NCBI GenBank assembly: GCA_018970145.1
Contig: JAGWWY010000001.1
Location: forward strand, 62,001 to 126,000
Direction of reading: 5' to 3'
Origin: Gammaproteobacteria bacterium
GTDB taxonomy: Bacteria > Pseudomonadota > Gammaproteobacteria > Steroidobacterales > Steroidobacteraceae
DNA: 64,000 nucleotides
The position numbers were made by a program, and so were the translations under genes. The notes beneath the pieces were generated by a model. That model was not told where the DNA came from, searched no databases, and saw nothing but the letters and a program-made list of their open reading frames with translations. Shown piece by piece: positions 44,634-56,368 of the stretch (position 1 is the stretch's first letter; every line of letters begins with the position of its first letter).

Positions 44634-46174
44634 CGGCGGCCCGCAGCCTGACGGAGCTGTGTCGCGGTTATACCGATGCTCCGTCGCTGCCCATCCGTCA
44701 TATCGCCCTCGACAGTCGCAAAGTCGAGGCCGACGGTTTGTTTCTCGCTTGCGCCGGGCGTCGTACGCACGGCTTGCGCGGTCTTGGCGAGGCTTGCGCG
44801 CGCGGCGCGCGAGCAATTCTTTGGGAGCCTGCCGACGGCATCGAACCGCCGATTCCCCATGACGATGTTTTCATGGCGCCGGTTGCCGAACTGTCGCGTC
44901 ATGCGAGTTCGATCGCAGCGCGTTTTCACGGTGATCCTTCGGCTGCGCTCGCCGTGGTGGGCGTCACGGGTACGAATGGTAAGACCACAACAAGTTGGCT
45001 GATCGCCGTGGCGATGCAGCAGCTGCATCGGCGAACCGCTTACATTGGCACTGTGGGTTGCGGTATTCCGGGTGAAGCTTTGATCGGCGGTGAGTACACC
45101 ACCGAAGATGCGGTGTCGGTGCAGCAACGTTTGGCGGCTTTGCTGGCATCGACCGCCGAGTGCGTCGCGATGGAAGTATCGTCGCATGCGCTCGATCAGT
45201 TTCGTGTCGAGGCGGTGCGATATCGCGTCGCCGCTTTCACCAATCTGACGCGCGATCACCTCGACTATCACGGCACGATGGAGGCTTACGCTGCCGCCAA
45301 GGCGCGTTTGTTCGACTTGTCGCAAACCGGTACCCGCGTGATCAACGTCGATGACGCGCAGGGTGCGCAATGGGCGTTGCAGCAAGCCGATCTCGGCACG
45401 GCGCCGCTCATGGTGACGGCGCGTACCACCGAGGGTCGTGCGATGGCCGAACAGTGCGTGGCCCGCCACGCGGCGACCATCCGTATCGAAGGCCACGACA
45501 TCGAGCGACATCGTCGCGGCCTGCGTTTTCGCTTGGTCGACTCAAGCGTCGATCCGTCCTCCGCAGTCAGGGTCACGATGGAGGTTCCGTTGATCGGCGA
45601 GTTCAACGTCGACAATATACTCATCGCTTACGGTGTCCTGCGCGCACTCAGTGTTCCTGCGGAGGAGGCGCGCCGCGCTTTGGCCGGCAGCCACGCGCCG
45701 CCCGGACGCATGGAGGCGTTCGTCATCGATAGCGGGGCGCTCGTCATCGTCGATTACGCGCATACGCCTGACGCGCTCGCCAAGGCGCTCGCCGCGGCGC
45801 GTACCCATTGCGTGAGACAGCTGCATGTCGTTTTTGGCTGTGGCGGTGATCGTGACGTCGGCAAGCGTTCGATGATGGGCGAGGTCGCCGCGCGTCTCGC
45901 CGATCGTCTGATCGTCACTGATGACAACCCGCGCACGGAGGATCCGGCGAAGATCATCGCCGATATCCGTCGCGGTATTGCCGCAAATCACGACGTGTTG
46001 ACCGAGCATGATCGAGCGGCAGCGATCCGCGAGGCTCTGCGAGTAGCGCGCGATGGTGATGTGGTCTTGATCGCCGGAAAAGGTCATGAGGATTACCAGA
46101 TCGTCGGTATTGAGAAGCGACCCTTCAGCGATCAAGTCATTGTCAAAGAATTCATGCGGCGGGTGGCAGCCTGA
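44630..46174 (+). CDS. murE: MurE, UDP-MurNAc-tripeptide synthetase
   Basis: Cytosolic ATP-dependent ligase adding the third residue of the peptidoglycan stem. The 514-residue product has the P-loop GVTGTNGKTTTSWLI and, near residues 426-434, TDDNPRTEDP, whose DNPR motif indicates meso-diaminopimelate as the substrate. The lysine usually carbamylated is in the central domain. The start overlaps the ftsI stop and the end overlaps murF by one base. Confidence 0.96.
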   Translation: MTAARSLTELCRGYTDAPSLPIRHIALDSRKVEADGLFLACAGRRTHGLRGLGEACARGARAILWEPADGIEPPIPHDDVFMAPVAELSRHASSIAARFHGDPSAALAVVGVTGTNGKTTTSWLIAVAMQQLHRRTAYIGTVGCGIPGEALIGGEYTTEDAVSVQQRLAALLASTAECVAMEVSSHALDQFRVEAVRYRVAAFTNLTRDHLDYHGTMEAYAAAKARLFDLSQTGTRVINVDDAQGAQWALQQADLGTAPLMVTARTTEGRAMAEQCVARHAATIRIEGHDIERHRRGLRFRLVDSSVDPSSAVRVTMEVPLIGEFNVDNILIAYGVLRALSVPAEEARRALAGSHAPPGRMEAFVIDSGALVIVDYAHTPDALAKALAAARTHCVRQLHVVFGCGGDRDVGKRSMMGEVAARLADRLIVTDDNPRTEDPAKIIADIRRGIAANHDVLTEHDRAAAIREALRVARDGDVVLIAGKGHEDYQIVGIEKRPFSDQVIVKEFMRRVAA

Positions 46175-47538
46175 TGGCGACGCTTGCACAATTCGCTGCA
46201 GATTGCGGCGGCGTGTTGTACGGCGAGGATCGGGATTACTCGAGCGTGTGTATCGATACCCGTAAGCTCACCGTTGGCGAATTGTTCGTCGCACTGCGTG
46301 GTCCCCATTTCGATGCGAACGTCTTCATCGCTGAAGCGCAGAAACGCGGTGCAGCCGGTGCTGTCACGGAAACCAATTCCGCTGATGGATTCCCCGTCAT
46401 TCGCGTCGAGGACGGTCTGATCGCACTGCAGCGAGCCGCCTGCGCTCAACGTCGTCGCTATGCGGGCATCGTGATCGGCGTGGCGGGCAGTAACGGCAAG
46501 ACCACGACCAAGGAAATGCTGGCGAGCATCCTCTCGCGCCGTGCCCCGACGCTCGCTACCGCCGGTAATCTCAACAATCACATTGGTGTGCCTCTCACCT
46601 TGCTGCGTCTTGAGCCGCAGCATCGTCATGCGGTCATCGAGATGGGTGCCAATCATCCCGGTGACGTCACCGAGCTGGCCGGTTTTGCGCAGGCGTCCAT
46701 CGGACTCGTCACCAACGCCGGTGCCGAGCATCTGGAGGGTTTCGGTAGTCTCGAGGCCGCGGCGCGAGCCGAGGGCGAGTTGTTCGCGGCATTGCCGACA
46801 GACGGCGTCGCCGTGCTCAACGCCGATGATTCGTTTGCCGGGTTATGGCGCGAGATGACCGTGGCGCGCATCGTCACGTTTGGACTCGGCTCGAGAGCGG
46901 ACTTTTCGGCACGCGATATCCAAACGGCGAGTGAGCGATCCGGTTTTGTCACTCGCTTCGTGATGCATACACCGCAAGGCATGGTCGACATCGAGCTCGC
47001 CCTCGCCGGTAAGCACAACGTGATCAACGCCTTGGGTGCGGCGGCGGCGGCCGTCTCGGCAGGGGCCACGCTCGAACAAGTCGCTGCCGGCCTTGGCGCG
47101 ATGCGCCCGGTGGCCGGGCGTCTGCAGTGGCGCAGCACATCGATGGGGGCTGCACTGATCGACGACTCTTACAACGCAAATCCGAGTTCGATGCAGGCGG
47201 CGATCGATGTGCTCGCGAATCAGCCGGCGCGCCGCTGGCTCGTCATCGGCGATATGGGTGAACTTGGCGATTTCGCGGTCGAGGCGCATCGTGAGGCCGG
47301 ACGTTACGCGCGCGCTCACGGTGTCGAGCGCTTGTTCGCTTTCGGTTCTCTCGCGGCACTCGCTGCCGAAAGTTTCGGCACCGGCTCGACACGACATACC
47401 GACATCCAGGATTTGATCAGCGCGGTTGGCCGCGAGCTAACGACGGATGTTTGTCTGCTCGTCAAAGGTTCGCGCTCCAATCGTCTTGAGCGCTTGGTAC
47501 AGGCCTTGAGCGGCGCTGCTGCCACGGGGACACACTGA
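46174..47538 (+). CDS. murF: MurF, UDP-MurNAc-tripeptide-D-Ala-D-Ala ligase
   Basis: Adds the D-Ala-D-Ala dipeptide made by Ddl to the UDP-MurNAc-tripeptide. The 454-residue product has the P-loop [15 protein letters not shown], a central domain with [11 protein letters not shown] and the C-terminal [13 protein letters not shown] typical of MurF. Its ATG shares one base with the murE stop; mraY starts two bases after its stop. Confidence 0.96.
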   Translation: MATLAQFAADCGGVLYGEDRDYSSVCIDTRKLTVGELFVALRGPHFDANVFIAEAQKRGAAGAVTETNSADGFPVIRVEDGLIALQRAACAQRRRYAGIVIGVAGSNGKTTTKEMLASILSRRAPTLATAGNLNNHIGVPLTLLRLEPQHRHAVIEMGANHPGDVTELAGFAQASIGLVTNAGAEHLEGFGSLEAAARAEGELFAALPTDGVAVLNADDSFAGLWREMTVARIVTFGLGSRADFSARDIQTASERSGFVTRFVMHTPQGMVDIELALAGKHNVINALGAAAAAVSAGATLEQVAAGLGAMRPVAGRLQWRSTSMGAALIDDSYNANPSSMQAAIDVLANQPARRWLVIGDMGELGDFAVEAHREAGRYARAHGVERLFAFGSLAALAAESFGTGSTRHTDIQDLISAVGRELTTDVCLLVKGSRSNRLERLVQALSGAAATGTH

Positions 47539-47539
47539 C

Positions 47540-48625
47540 ATGTTGCTTTGGTTGACGCAAGAATTTGCCGATTCGTTGAGATTTCTCAACGTCTTCTCAT
47601 ATCTCACGATGCGAGCGATCCTCGCGGCGCTCTCGGCGCTCGCCATTTCGCTGTTGATCGGTCCGTGGATGATCGCGCGCCTCTCGCGCTACCAGATCGG
47701 TCAGGTGATTCGCGAGGAGGGTCCGCAGACCCACTTCAAGAAAGCCGGTACGCCGACAATGGGCGGATTGTTGATTCTGGTGGCGATCCTCGCGAGCACA
47801 TTGCTATGGGCTGACCTTGGCAATCGCTTCGTGTGGGTGGTGCTCGGCGTCACGGCCTTGTTTGGTCTCGTCGGCTTTTGGGATGACTACTTGAAGCTGA
47901 TCAAGAAAAACAGCAAAGGCTTGATCGCGCGATACAAATATTTCTGGCAATCGATCGGCGGTCTCGTTGCCGCCCTCGTGCTGTGGTACACGGCAAAATC
48001 GCCGGCCGACACCACGCTCTATCTACCATTCCTGAAAAATTTCGCGCTGCCTCTGGGTTTTGTCGGGTTCGTCGTGCTCACCTACCTCATGATCGTCGGC
48101 ATGAGCAACGCGGTGAATCTCACCGATGGGCTCGATGGCTTGGCCATCATGCCCGCCGTGATGGTGGCGGCAGCACTCGGCGTATTCGCCTACGCTAGTG
48201 GCAACGCGGTATTCGCCAGTTATCTAGCGATTCCGGCAGTGCCGCAGGCGGGCGAGTTGCTAATTGTCTGCGCTGCGTTGGTCGGCGCAGGGCTCGGATT
48301 TCTTTGGTTCAATACCTATCCCGCCCAAGTCTTCATGGGTGATATCGGTGCGCTCGCATTGGGTGCTGCCTTGGGGACGATCGCTGTAATCGTGCGACAG
48401 GAGCTCATCGTGCTCGTGATGGGCGGCATCTTCGTCCTCGAGACGGCGTCGGTCATTCTGCAGGTCGCGTCTTTCAAGCTGACCGGCAAGCGCATTTTCC
48501 GAATGGCGCCGATCCATCATCACTTTGAGCTCAAGGGTTGGGCCGAACCGAAGGTGATCGTGCGTTTCTGGATCATCACGTTCTTCCTGGTCCTCGCGGG
48601 TCTTGCGACCCTGAAGTTGCGCTGA
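47540..48625 (+). CDS. mraY: MraY, phospho-MurNAc-pentapeptide transferase
   Basis: Ten-helix inner-membrane enzyme that makes lipid I from UDP-MurNAc-pentapeptide and undecaprenyl phosphate. The 361-residue product starts MLLWLTQEF and shows the conserved [19 protein letters not shown] (Asp-rich Mg2+ site), [10 protein letters not shown] and HHHFELKGW loops. Length is about equal to that of E. coli MraY (360). Confidence 0.97.
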   Translation: MLLWLTQEFADSLRFLNVFSYLTMRAILAALSALAISLLIGPWMIARLSRYQIGQVIREEGPQTHFKKAGTPTMGGLLILVAILASTLLWADLGNRFVWVVLGVTALFGLVGFWDDYLKLIKKNSKGLIARYKYFWQSIGGLVAALVLWYTAKSPADTTLYLPFLKNFALPLGFVGFVVLTYLMIVGMSNAVNLTDGLDGLAIMPAVMVAAALGVFAYASGNAVFASYLAIPAVPQAGELLIVCAALVGAGLGFLWFNTYPAQVFMGDIGALALGAALGTIAVIVRQELIVLVMGGIFVLETASVILQVASFKLTGKRIFRMAPIHHHFELKGWAEPKVIVRFWIITFFLVLAGLATLKLR

Positions 48626-48627
48626 TC

Positions 48628-49959
48628 ATGAGTCAGGGCACCGGCAATGCACTGATCGTGGGCCTCGGCAAGACCGGTGTGTCGGTCGCACGGCATCTGA
48701 CGGCGCGTGGCTGGCAGCTCTCCGTCACCGATACGCGTCTCGATCCGCCGGGTGTTAATGAGTTGAAACACATCGCGCCGAACGCGCGATGTCGCTTCGG
48801 AGCGTTCGATGCTGCACTGCTCTCGAACATCGATCTTATCGTCGCATCGCCCGGTGTATCGGCGGCCGAACCGCTGTTGCAGTCGGCTCGCAGTCGTGGC
48901 ATCGAGATCGTCGGCGATATCGAATTATTCGCTCGGGAGGCTCACGTGCCGGTGATCGGTATCACCGGTACGAACGGTAAGAGTACGGTGACCACGCTCG
49001 TCGGCCGGATGGCGGCGCGCGCGGGTGTTGCCGTTGCCGTGGGTGGCAATCTCGGCGCTCCTGCACTTGATCTGCTCAGCGCCGGTACCCCAGAGCTATT
49101 CGTATTGGAGCTCTCGAGCTTCCAGTTGGATACGACGTTTTCTTTGCACCTGCGCGCCGCGACGGTGCTCAATATCACGGAAGATCATCTCGATCGTTAC
49201 GGCACGATGCAGGCCTATGCCGCCTCCAAGGCGCGGATCTTTGAGCGTTGCGAACAAGCGGTGCTGAACCTTGACGACCCCTTGGTTGCGGCGATGTCAC
49301 CACCGGGCTCCGCGGTGACAGGCTTCTCGATCGCCGCTGTGACCGGGGCGCGGTATCACCTTGCGACCGTGCACGGCACGAAGTGGTTGGCGATCGACGC
49401 CGAACCGGTTATGGCGCTGCGCGACATGCGACTCGGAGGCTTGCACAATGCCGCCAATGCACTGGCGGCCTTGGCGCTCGGTGATGCCGCAGGTTTGCCG
49501 CGCAGGGCGATGCTCGCGGAGTTGTGCGAGTTTTCCGGCTTGCCGCATCGCTCGCAATGGGTGGGCGAGCATGCCGGGGTGCGATACATCAACGATTCGA
49601 AAGGTACTAACGTCGGCGCTACGCTCGCGGCGGTCTCCGGGTACGAAGGCGGGTTGATCTTGATCGCAGGTGGTGACGGTAAGGGTCAGGACTTCTCGCC
49701 GCTCGCCAGCGCGTTTGCCGGTCGCGTACGACACACTTTTTTGATTGGTCGCGACGCGGGTCGCATCGCTGAGGCTCTGCACGGGATCTGCCCGACCGAC
49801 ATCGTCGCGAGTCTCGATGAGGCAGTGCAACGCGCAGCGCAAACCGCGGTGCCAGGCGATACCGTCTTGATGTCACCGGCTTGTGCGAGCCTCGACATGT
49901 TTCGTGATTACGCCGAACGCGGCGATCTGTTTGCTGCAGCCGTGAGGAGACTCTCCTGA
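48628..49959 (+). CDS. murD: MurD, UDP-MurNAc-L-alanine-D-glutamate ligase
   Basis: Adds D-glutamate to UDP-MurNAc-L-Ala. The 443-residue product has ALIVGLGKTGVSVA at the N-terminus, the P-loop GITGTNGKSTVTTLVG and INDSKGTNVGAT in the C-terminal domain. The ATG at 48628 fits the family start; the in-frame upstream extension lies within mraY. The stop shares one base with the ftsW start. Confidence 0.96.
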   Translation: MSQGTGNALIVGLGKTGVSVARHLTARGWQLSVTDTRLDPPGVNELKHIAPNARCRFGAFDAALLSNIDLIVASPGVSAAEPLLQSARSRGIEIVGDIELFAREAHVPVIGITGTNGKSTVTTLVGRMAARAGVAVAVGGNLGAPALDLLSAGTPELFVLELSSFQLDTTFSLHLRAATVLNITEDHLDRYGTMQAYAASKARIFERCEQAVLNLDDPLVAAMSPPGSAVTGFSIAAVTGARYHLATVHGTKWLAIDAEPVMALRDMRLGGLHNAANALAALALGDAAGLPRRAMLAELCEFSGLPHRSQWVGEHAGVRYINDSKGTNVGATLAAVSGYEGGLILIAGGDGKGQDFSPLASAFAGRVRHTFLIGRDAGRIAEALHGICPTDIVASLDEAVQRAAQTAVPGDTVLMSPACASLDMFRDYAERGDLFAAAVRRLS

Positions 49960-51188
49960 TGAGCACCATCGTATTACCCGGTCGCTCCGCAAGTCGCGGT
50001 ACGGCGATCCACCTCGATACGGTCACCTTGATGCTCGTATTCTCGATCGTGCTGCTCGGGCTCGTGATGGTCAGTTCAGCCTCGATCTCGATCGCCAGCA
50101 AGGACGGTGGCGATGCGTTTTCCTATGTCGTCGCCCAGTTCTCGACCATGCTCGTCGGTTGCATGGCCGCGGCCCTGGTGTTCACCATTCGCACGGAACT
50201 GCTCGATAAGTTCGCGGTGCCCTTGCTCGGGCTTGCCGCAGTGGCATTGTTGCTGGTGTTGATTCCGGGCATCGGTCATTCGGTCAACGGCGCACGTCGG
50301 TGGATTCGTATCGCGGGTATCAGTATCCAAGTGTCCGAAGTGGCACGCGTCATCGTACTCACCTTCATCGCCAGTTACGCCGTGCGGCGTGAAACAGAAT
50401 TGCGCAGCAGTTTGGTCGGGCTACTCAAGCCGCTGGCCGTCGTCGGCCTGTTCTTCATTCTCCTACTGGGTGAGCCGGACTTCGGCGCGGCCACGGTGTT
50501 GGCTGCCACGGCCTTCGGTGTGCTGTTCATTGCCGGTGCTCGTTGGCGCGATGTCTTGGGTCTTGCGCTGGTGGGTGGCGCTGTGATCGCCTTGGTCGCG
50601 GTGTCTTCAGAATATCGCCTGCGTCGCCTGACCTCGTTCCGCAACCCGTGGGAAGATCCTTTCGACAGCGGCTTCCAGCTGACGCAAAGCCTCATTGCAA
50701 TCGGCCGTGGTGGTTGGACGGGTGTCGGGCTTGGCGAGAGCGTACAGAAGTTGTTTTATCTGCCCGAGGCGCACACCGATTTCCTCTTTGCCGTGCTCGC
50801 AGAGGAACTCGGTCTGATCGGCATCATCGTCACTTTGCTGCTGTTCCTCGCATTGGCATGGCGCGCGCTTTTTATCGCCAAGCTCGCCAGTGACGCGGGT
50901 TTGAAGTTCCCGGCGTATCTCGCCGTAGGCTTCGGCATCTGGCTGGCGATCCAAGCCTTCATCAACATGGGCGTGAACATGGGCGCGTTGCCGACCAAGG
51001 GGCTGACGCTGCCGTTCATGAGTTACGGCCGCTCGAGCTTGATCGCGACGCTGGCTTGGGTCGGTATCCTGCTTCGCGTCTATCACGAGGCGGTGCAGGC
51101 AACGCGTGGGCGCGCGGCTATTTCTTTGCGTGAGGGCGCTGAGCGTACCGCAGCACGTCGTATGACCGGCGAGGTGCAGGAAGCATGA
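49959..51188 (+). CDS. ftsW: FtsW, septal peptidoglycan glycosyltransferase (SEDS)
   Basis: Polytopic SEDS protein that polymerises lipid II at the septum with FtsI. The 409-residue product has about ten membrane helices and the SEDS landmarks PGIGHSVNGARRWI, GEPDFGAATVL, FLFAVLAEELGLIG and LPFMSYGRSSL. It overlaps murD and murG. A basic C-terminal tail follows the last helix. Confidence 0.96.
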   Translation: MSTIVLPGRSASRGTAIHLDTVTLMLVFSIVLLGLVMVSSASISIASKDGGDAFSYVVAQFSTMLVGCMAAALVFTIRTELLDKFAVPLLGLAAVALLLVLIPGIGHSVNGARRWIRIAGISIQVSEVARVIVLTFIASYAVRRETELRSSLVGLLKPLAVVGLFFILLLGEPDFGAATVLAATAFGVLFIAGARWRDVLGLALVGGAVIALVAVSSEYRLRRLTSFRNPWEDPFDSGFQLTQSLIAIGRGGWTGVGLGESVQKLFYLPEAHTDFLFAVLAEELGLIGIIVTLLLFLALAWRALFIAKLASDAGLKFPAYLAVGFGIWLAIQAFINMGVNMGALPTKGLTLPFMSYGRSSLIATLAWVGILLRVYHEAVQATRGRAAISLREGAERTAARRMTGEVQEA

Positions 51189-52273
51189 CGGCACCTTGCG
51201 TCATGATCATGGCGGGCGGAACGGGCGGACACGTCTTTCCTGCGTTGTCGCTGGCTGACTGGTTGCGACAACGTGGCTTTCGGATCGTTTGGCTTGGTAC
51301 GCACCGCGGTATCGAAGCGCGCCTCGTGCCGGCAGCGGGGATCGAGATCGAGTGGATCGACATCGGTGGCTTACGCGGCAAGAACTTCAGCACGCTGATC
51401 GCTGCACCGTGGCGTTTGGCGCGCGCCTTGTGGCAGTCGTTGCGCGCCATCTGGCGCCATCGACCCGTCGTCGTGGTGGGGCTTGGCGGCTATGTCACCG
51501 GTCCCGGTGGTGTGGCCGCGCGTTTGGCCGGCAAGCCGCTCGTCATTCATGAGCAGAACGCTGTCGCCGGTTTCACCAATCGCATGTTGGCGAAGTTCGC
51601 CACTTGCGTACTCGAGGGATTCGAGGGTGGCTTTGCCCCCTCGGTCGGCGCCATTGCCGTCGGCAATCCGGTGCGCGAGGCGTTTTTCTCGCTACCGGTG
51701 CCAGCGGAACGATTTGTCGGGCGTAGCGACGCCATGCGTGTACTCGTGATCGGCGGCAGTCAGGGAGCGCAGCGCCTGAATTCTTTGGTTCCCAGTGCGA
51801 TCGCGCATTTGAAAGGGGATGTCGACGTCACCGTACGCCACCAGAGCGGTGAGCGCGGCTTCGAGCAAACTCAGGCTGCGTATCGCGACGCGGCAGTCGC
51901 TGCGGAGGTGACAGCCTTTATCGACGATGTCGCCGCGGCTTATGCCTGGGCTGATATCGTGATCTGTCGTGCGGGCGCGCTCACGGTCGCTGAGGTCGCG
52001 GCCGCCGGGCTTGCCGCGATTTTCATCCCGCTGCCGTCGGCAGTGGACGATCACCAAACTCGCAATGCCGAGTTTCTCGTTACGCGTGGCGCGGCTCTTC
52101 GGCTTGCCGAGCGCGGTCTCGATACGACTCAGTTGGTCGATACCCTGCGCAAACTGCTGCGCGATCGGGCGGCGTTGCTCGCCATGGCCGAGAGGGCGCG
52201 TGATCTGGCCCGTCCCGCGGCAACGCGCGAGCTCGGCGAACACTGTCTCGCGGCAGCAGGAGCCACGGCATGA
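51185..52273 (+). CDS. murG: MurG, UDP-GlcNAc:lipid I transferase
   Basis: Peripheral GT-B glycosyltransferase that converts lipid I to lipid II at the inner face of the membrane. The 362-residue product has the glycine-rich [28 protein letters not shown] and the C-terminal domain motif [13 protein letters not shown]. It overlaps ftsW and murC by four bases each. Confidence 0.96.
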   Translation: MTAPCVMIMAGGTGGHVFPALSLADWLRQRGFRIVWLGTHRGIEARLVPAAGIEIEWIDIGGLRGKNFSTLIAAPWRLARALWQSLRAIWRHRPVVVVGLGGYVTGPGGVAARLAGKPLVIHEQNAVAGFTNRMLAKFATCVLEGFEGGFAPSVGAIAVGNPVREAFFSLPVPAERFVGRSDAMRVLVIGGSQGAQRLNSLVPSAIAHLKGDVDVTVRHQSGERGFEQTQAAYRDAAVAAEVTAFIDDVAAAYAWADIVICRAGALTVAEVAAAGLAAIFIPLPSAVDDHQTRNAEFLVTRGAALRLAERGLDTTQLVDTLRKLLRDRAALLAMAERARDLARPAATRELGEHCLAAAGATA

Positions 52274-53703
52274 ATTCGATGGAGCGCATGCGGCGCATCA
52301 ACACCATCCACTTCGTCGGCATAGGCGGGAGTGGTATGGGCGGCATTGCCGAGGTTTTGTTGAACCTGGGCTATCGGGTGCAGGGCAGTGATCTTAAGCG
52401 CAGCGCGGTCACGCAGCGTCTCGAGGAGCTTGGCGCTCAGATCACGCAGGGTCACGCAGCCGAGAATGTCACGGGCGCTGATGTTGTCGTCGTCTCGACC
52501 GCCGTCTCGCAGGAGAATCCCGAAGTCGCTCGCGCCTTGCAGTTACGCTTACCGGTCGTGCCGCGCGCGGAGATGCTCGGTGAGTTGATGCGGTTCCGCT
52601 CGGCGATCGCCGTAGCCGGTACGCATGGCAAGACGACGACGACGAGTCTGATCGCCTCGGTGCTCGCCGAGGGTGGCGAAGACCCGACGTTCGTCATCGG
52701 CGGTCGTCTCAAGAGCGCGGGTACGAATGCGCGGCTCGGTGCGGGTCGTTACCTCGTTGCGGAGGCCGATGAGAGCGATGCTTCGTTCCTGCATCTGCAA
52801 CCGCTGATCTCGGTTGTCACGAACATCGATAACGATCACCTCGGTACGCACGATGGGGACTTCAATCGCCTGCGCCAGAGCTTCGTCGACTTTCTCCACA
52901 ACTTGCCTTTCTATGGTCTCGCTGTGCTGTGTGTCGATGACGCCGAAGTGCGCAGCATCCTGCCGAAGGTCGGTCGCCCGATCAGCACCTACGGCTTCGA
53001 AGCGAATGCCGATATCCGCGCGGTCAATGTGCGGCGTCAAGGTTTGCAGACCTCCTACGAGGTTATCCGTCCAGGGCAGGCCGAACCGCTGTCGATCACG
53101 GTAAATCTGCCGGGCCGGCACAATGTTTTGAATTCTTTGGCAGCAGTTGCAGTTGCAAGTGAACTTGGCATCGACGACGCCGCGATTCAGCGGGCGCTGG
53201 TCAGGTTCCAAGGCGTTGATCGACGACTGCAGTTCGTGGGCACCGTGCCAGCCGGTCAGGGCGAGGCGGTCGTCATCGACGATTATGGTCACCACCCGAC
53301 CGAAATTCGCGCGACGCTCGATGCGGTACGTCAGGCCTATGCGGGTCGGCGTGTCGTGCTGGCTTTCCAACCGCATCGCTATACGCGCACCCGTGACCTG
53401 CTCGATGATTTCGCCGGTGTGCTCTCGAGTGCCGACGTGCTGCTCGTCAGCGAGGTCTATGCCGCCGGAGAGTTACCGATTCCGGGGGCAGACGGCCGCG
53501 CGATCTGTCGTGCGGTGCGCAGTCGCGGCCATATCGAGCCGGTGTTTCTGCCGCGTATCGAAGAATTGGGTGACGTGCTTGCCGAATTGCTACGTCCCGA
53601 TGACGTCGTGCTCGCGATGGGTGCGGGCACGGTGAGCGGCGTCGCGCACGATTTGCCGCAACGCTTGGGTGGCCGCGCGGCCGGACGGGAGGAGCCCAAA
53701 TGA
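52270..53703 (+). CDS. murC: MurC, UDP-MurNAc-L-alanine ligase
   Basis: Adds L-alanine to UDP-MurNAc, the first amino acid of the stem peptide. The 477-residue product has [18 protein letters not shown], the P-loop [24 protein letters not shown] and [10 protein letters not shown], all characteristic. It overlaps both neighbours by four bases. Confidence 0.97.
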   Translation: MNSMERMRRINTIHFVGIGGSGMGGIAEVLLNLGYRVQGSDLKRSAVTQRLEELGAQITQGHAAENVTGADVVVVSTAVSQENPEVARALQLRLPVVPRAEMLGELMRFRSAIAVAGTHGKTTTTSLIASVLAEGGEDPTFVIGGRLKSAGTNARLGAGRYLVAEADESDASFLHLQPLISVVTNIDNDHLGTHDGDFNRLRQSFVDFLHNLPFYGLAVLCVDDAEVRSILPKVGRPISTYGFEANADIRAVNVRRQGLQTSYEVIRPGQAEPLSITVNLPGRHNVLNSLAAVAVASELGIDDAAIQRALVRFQGVDRRLQFVGTVPAGQGEAVVIDDYGHHPTEIRATLDAVRQAYAGRRVVLAFQPHRYTRTRDLLDDFAGVLSSADVLLVSEVYAAGELPIPGADGRAICRAVRSRGHIEPVFLPRIEELGDVLAELLRPDDVVLAMGAGTVSGVAHDLPQRLGGRAAGREEPK

Positions 53704-54593
53704 ACGAGCTCGAAACTCGCTTCGCGGGTCGACTGCGCCGTCATGAGATGATGGCGCGGCACACCTCTTGGCATGTCGGCGGTCCGGCCGATTGGTTTTT
53801 CGAGCCGCGCGATCGTGAGGATCTCGCCAATTTTCTGCGCGCGATTCCGGCGGATCTCCCGTTGTGGTGGGTGGGTCTCGGTAGCAACTTGCTCGTACGC
53901 GACGGCGGACTGCGTGGTGCGGTAATCCTGACCCACGGTGCGTTTTCCAAGCTCGAGTCGCGTGCTGATGGGCTCATCTGGTGTGAGGCCGGTGTGCCGT
54001 GTGCACGCATCGCCCGTCACTGCGTGCGCTTAGGCTTAGGTCCCGCTGAATTCTTTGCAGGTATTCCGGGAACACTCGGCGGCGCCCTGGCCATGAACGC
54101 GGGCGCCTTCGGTGGCGAAACTTGGTCCCACGTGCGTGAAGTCGAAGTCGTTGACCGTGCGGGGAACATTCGTTGGCGTGCGGCAGGCGAATATCGCATC
54201 GCTTACCGTCACGTGACCGCACCGGCAGCGGGCGAGGCATTCCTCGGCGCGACGCTCGCATTCGAATCTCGCCCCGCGAGCAATAACGACACGCTGCGTG
54301 ATTTGCTGGTCGAACGCAAAGCAAAGCAGCCGATCGGCGAGTGGAGCTGCGGCTCGGTTTTCACGAATCCGCAAGGTGACCATGCCGCGCGTTTGATCGA
54401 AGCCGCTGGACTGAAAGGGCGTCGGATCGGCGGGGCCTGTGTTTCGCCCAAGCACGCCAACTTCATCGTCAACGAAGGTGAGGCATCGGCAGCCGATCTC
54501 GAGCAACTCATCGGCGAAGTGCGCAACGTGGTCGAGGCGCGTTTCGGTGTGCGTTTGCAGACCGAGGTTCGGATCGTGGGGGAGGCTGCCTGA
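53700..54593 (+). CDS. murB: MurB, UDP-N-acetylenolpyruvoylglucosamine reductase
   Basis: FAD enzyme that reduces enolpyruvyl-UDP-GlcNAc to UDP-MurNAc. The 297-residue product has the FAD-binding [32 protein letters not shown] and the C-terminal [11 protein letters not shown]. Length and the absence of the extra loop place it with type II MurB (as in Staphylococcus), which differs from the longer type I enzyme of E. coli. It overlaps murC and ddlB. Confidence 0.95.
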   Translation: MNELETRFAGRLRRHEMMARHTSWHVGGPADWFFEPRDREDLANFLRAIPADLPLWWVGLGSNLLVRDGGLRGAVILTHGAFSKLESRADGLIWCEAGVPCARIARHCVRLGLGPAEFFAGIPGTLGGALAMNAGAFGGETWSHVREVEVVDRAGNIRWRAAGEYRIAYRHVTAPAAGEAFLGATLAFESRPASNNDTLRDLLVERKAKQPIGEWSCGSVFTNPQGDHAARLIEAAGLKGRRIGGACVSPKHANFIVNEGEASAADLEQLIGEVRNVVEARFGVRLQTEVRIVGEAA

Positions 54594-55534
54594 TGCGCAG
54601 TGTCAACGATCCCCGTGAGTTCGGCAAAGTTGCCGTGTTACAGGGCGGCTCTTCCAGCGAGCGTGACGTCTCGTTGCGCTCTGGTGCGGCCGTGCTCGCT
54701 GCTTTGCAGCGTCGCGGGGTTGATGCATTGGCTTTCGATCCGAAAGAGCAACCGCTGACTGCGTTACTCGATGCCGGCATCGAGCGATCGTGGATCGCCT
54801 TGCACGGTCCGGGTGGTGAGGATGGCACGGTGCAAGGAGCACTCGAATATCTTGGTCTGCCCTACACCGGCAGTGGCGTACTCGGCTCGGCCATTTGCAT
54901 GGACAAGTTGCGCACGAAGCGCCTTGTCGCTGCCGTCGGTATCGTGACGGCCGACAGCGTCGAGCTGCGCGGACCCGAAGATTTCGAACGTGCTGTGCAG
55001 CGCTTGGGGTTGCCGATGATCGTGAAGCCCGCGACGCAGGGGTCGTCCGTCGGTATGAGCAAGGTTGACAGCGCTGCGCAATTACCCGCGGCGTTCGCCA
55101 CGGCCATCGCCACCGATACGCAGGTTTTCGCGGAGCCTTGGCTTGCGGGTCCTGAGTACACGGTGGGTATTTTGCAAGGAGAGGCATTACCTGCGATCCG
55201 TATCGAGACACCCAACACTTTTTACGACTACGAAGCGAAGTATCTGCGGAACGACACGCAGTACCACTGCCCGGCGGGTCTTTCGCAGGAAGCGGAGCGT
55301 CATATGGCGGCGCTCGCGCGGGGTGCCTTTGCGGCAGCAGCGGGTGAGGGTTGGGGTCGCGTGGATTTCATGATGGACGTCACCGGACGTCCGTTACTGC
55401 TCGAGATCAACACGGTCCCGGGCATGACGGATCACAGTCTCGTGCCGATGGCCGCTAAGGCTGCCGGTATCGATTTCGACACTTTAGTTTGGCGCGTGCT
55501 CGAGACGAGCTTCACGCGTCGACGTGGCAATTGA
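54593..55534 (+). CDS. ddlB: DdlB, D-alanine-D-alanine ligase
   Basis: ATP-grasp ligase that makes the D-Ala-D-Ala used by MurF. The 313-residue product shows [46 protein letters not shown] and [16 protein letters not shown], which carry the ATP, Mg2+ and substrate contacts. It sits between murB and ftsQ as in E. coli. Confidence 0.97.
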   Translation: MRSVNDPREFGKVAVLQGGSSSERDVSLRSGAAVLAALQRRGVDALAFDPKEQPLTALLDAGIERSWIALHGPGGEDGTVQGALEYLGLPYTGSGVLGSAICMDKLRTKRLVAAVGIVTADSVELRGPEDFERAVQRLGLPMIVKPATQGSSVGMSKVDSAAQLPAAFATAIATDTQVFAEPWLAGPEYTVGILQGEALPAIRIETPNTFYDYEAKYLRNDTQYHCPAGLSQEAERHMAALARGAFAAAAGEGWGRVDFMMDVTGRPLLLEINTVPGMTDHSLVPMAAKAAGIDFDTLVWRVLETSFTRRRGN

Positions 55535-55549
55535 GAGGAGGCGCTGAAC

Positions 55550-56347
55550 ATGTTCGGAGCCGGTAAACCGCGCAATCGTCGTCGACAGGAAGAAGGTCGA
55601 TGGCAATGGCCTGTCATCGACTGGCGGCGTTGGATCTACAGCGTGGCTGGCGTCGCGGTGATTGCCGCTTTTGGCGGCATGATCGTGATTGCACTCGATC
55701 AGCCGATCGATCGTGTCACGGTACAGGGTCGTTTCCAGCGCGTCTCGCCGATGGAGGTCGAACAAGCGGTGCGTGATCGGCTGTACGAGGCGGGTCTCGT
55801 ATCCGTAAATCTCGCCACGTTGCAGCGCGCGATCGAGGCACTGCCGTGGGTTGATACGGCCAGTGTCGCAAGGCAGTGGCCACGCGGCTTGTCGGTACAG
55901 ATCACCGAGCAGGTGGCAGCCGCGCGTTGGGGCGCCAATGGTCTGCTCAATGCGCGAGGTGAGTTGTTTTTGAGCGAGGCGCGCTTCATTCCGCCCGAGT
56001 TGCCGCGACTGACGGGGCCGAATGGCGCGGAGGGTCTCGTCGCGCAGCGCTACTTTGCGATTCAGGGTCGACTGATCGAGGGCGGCGTGCGCATCGTTGC
56101 GCTACGTCTCGATGCGCGCGGCGCTTGGGAGATCGATCTCGACAATGGCGTCAAGGTTCGACTCGGTCGTCGGCAGGTCGACGAACGATTCGATCGCTTC
56201 GTCGCCGCCGCCTTACGCCTCGTCGTACAGCGTGGTGCCGAGATGGCCTACGTCGACATGCGTTACACGAATGGCTTCGCGGTGGGTTGGCGCGGTGGCA
56301 CCAAGGTCGCAACGATCGACGAATTCGACGAAACCTCTGAAGGCTGA
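55550..56347 (+). CDS. ftsQ: FtsQ, cell division protein
   Basis: Bitopic divisome protein of 265 residues that organises FtsB, FtsL and FtsW/I. It has a basic cytoplasmic start (FGAGKPRNRRRQEEGR), one membrane helix (about 31-50), a POTRA domain (DRVTVQGRFQRVSPMEVEQAV) and a beta domain with LPWVDTASVARQWP. Length and order match the family. It is followed after 21 bases by ftsA. Confidence 0.95.
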   Translation: MFGAGKPRNRRRQEEGRWQWPVIDWRRWIYSVAGVAVIAAFGGMIVIALDQPIDRVTVQGRFQRVSPMEVEQAVRDRLYEAGLVSVNLATLQRAIEALPWVDTASVARQWPRGLSVQITEQVAAARWGANGLLNARGELFLSEARFIPPELPRLTGPNGAEGLVAQRYFAIQGRLIEGGVRIVALRLDARGAWEIDLDNGVKVRLGRRQVDERFDRFVAAALRLVVQRGAEMAYVDMRYTNGFAVGWRGGTKVATIDEFDETSEG

Positions 56348-56368
56348 TTACACGGAACGGCAGCGAAT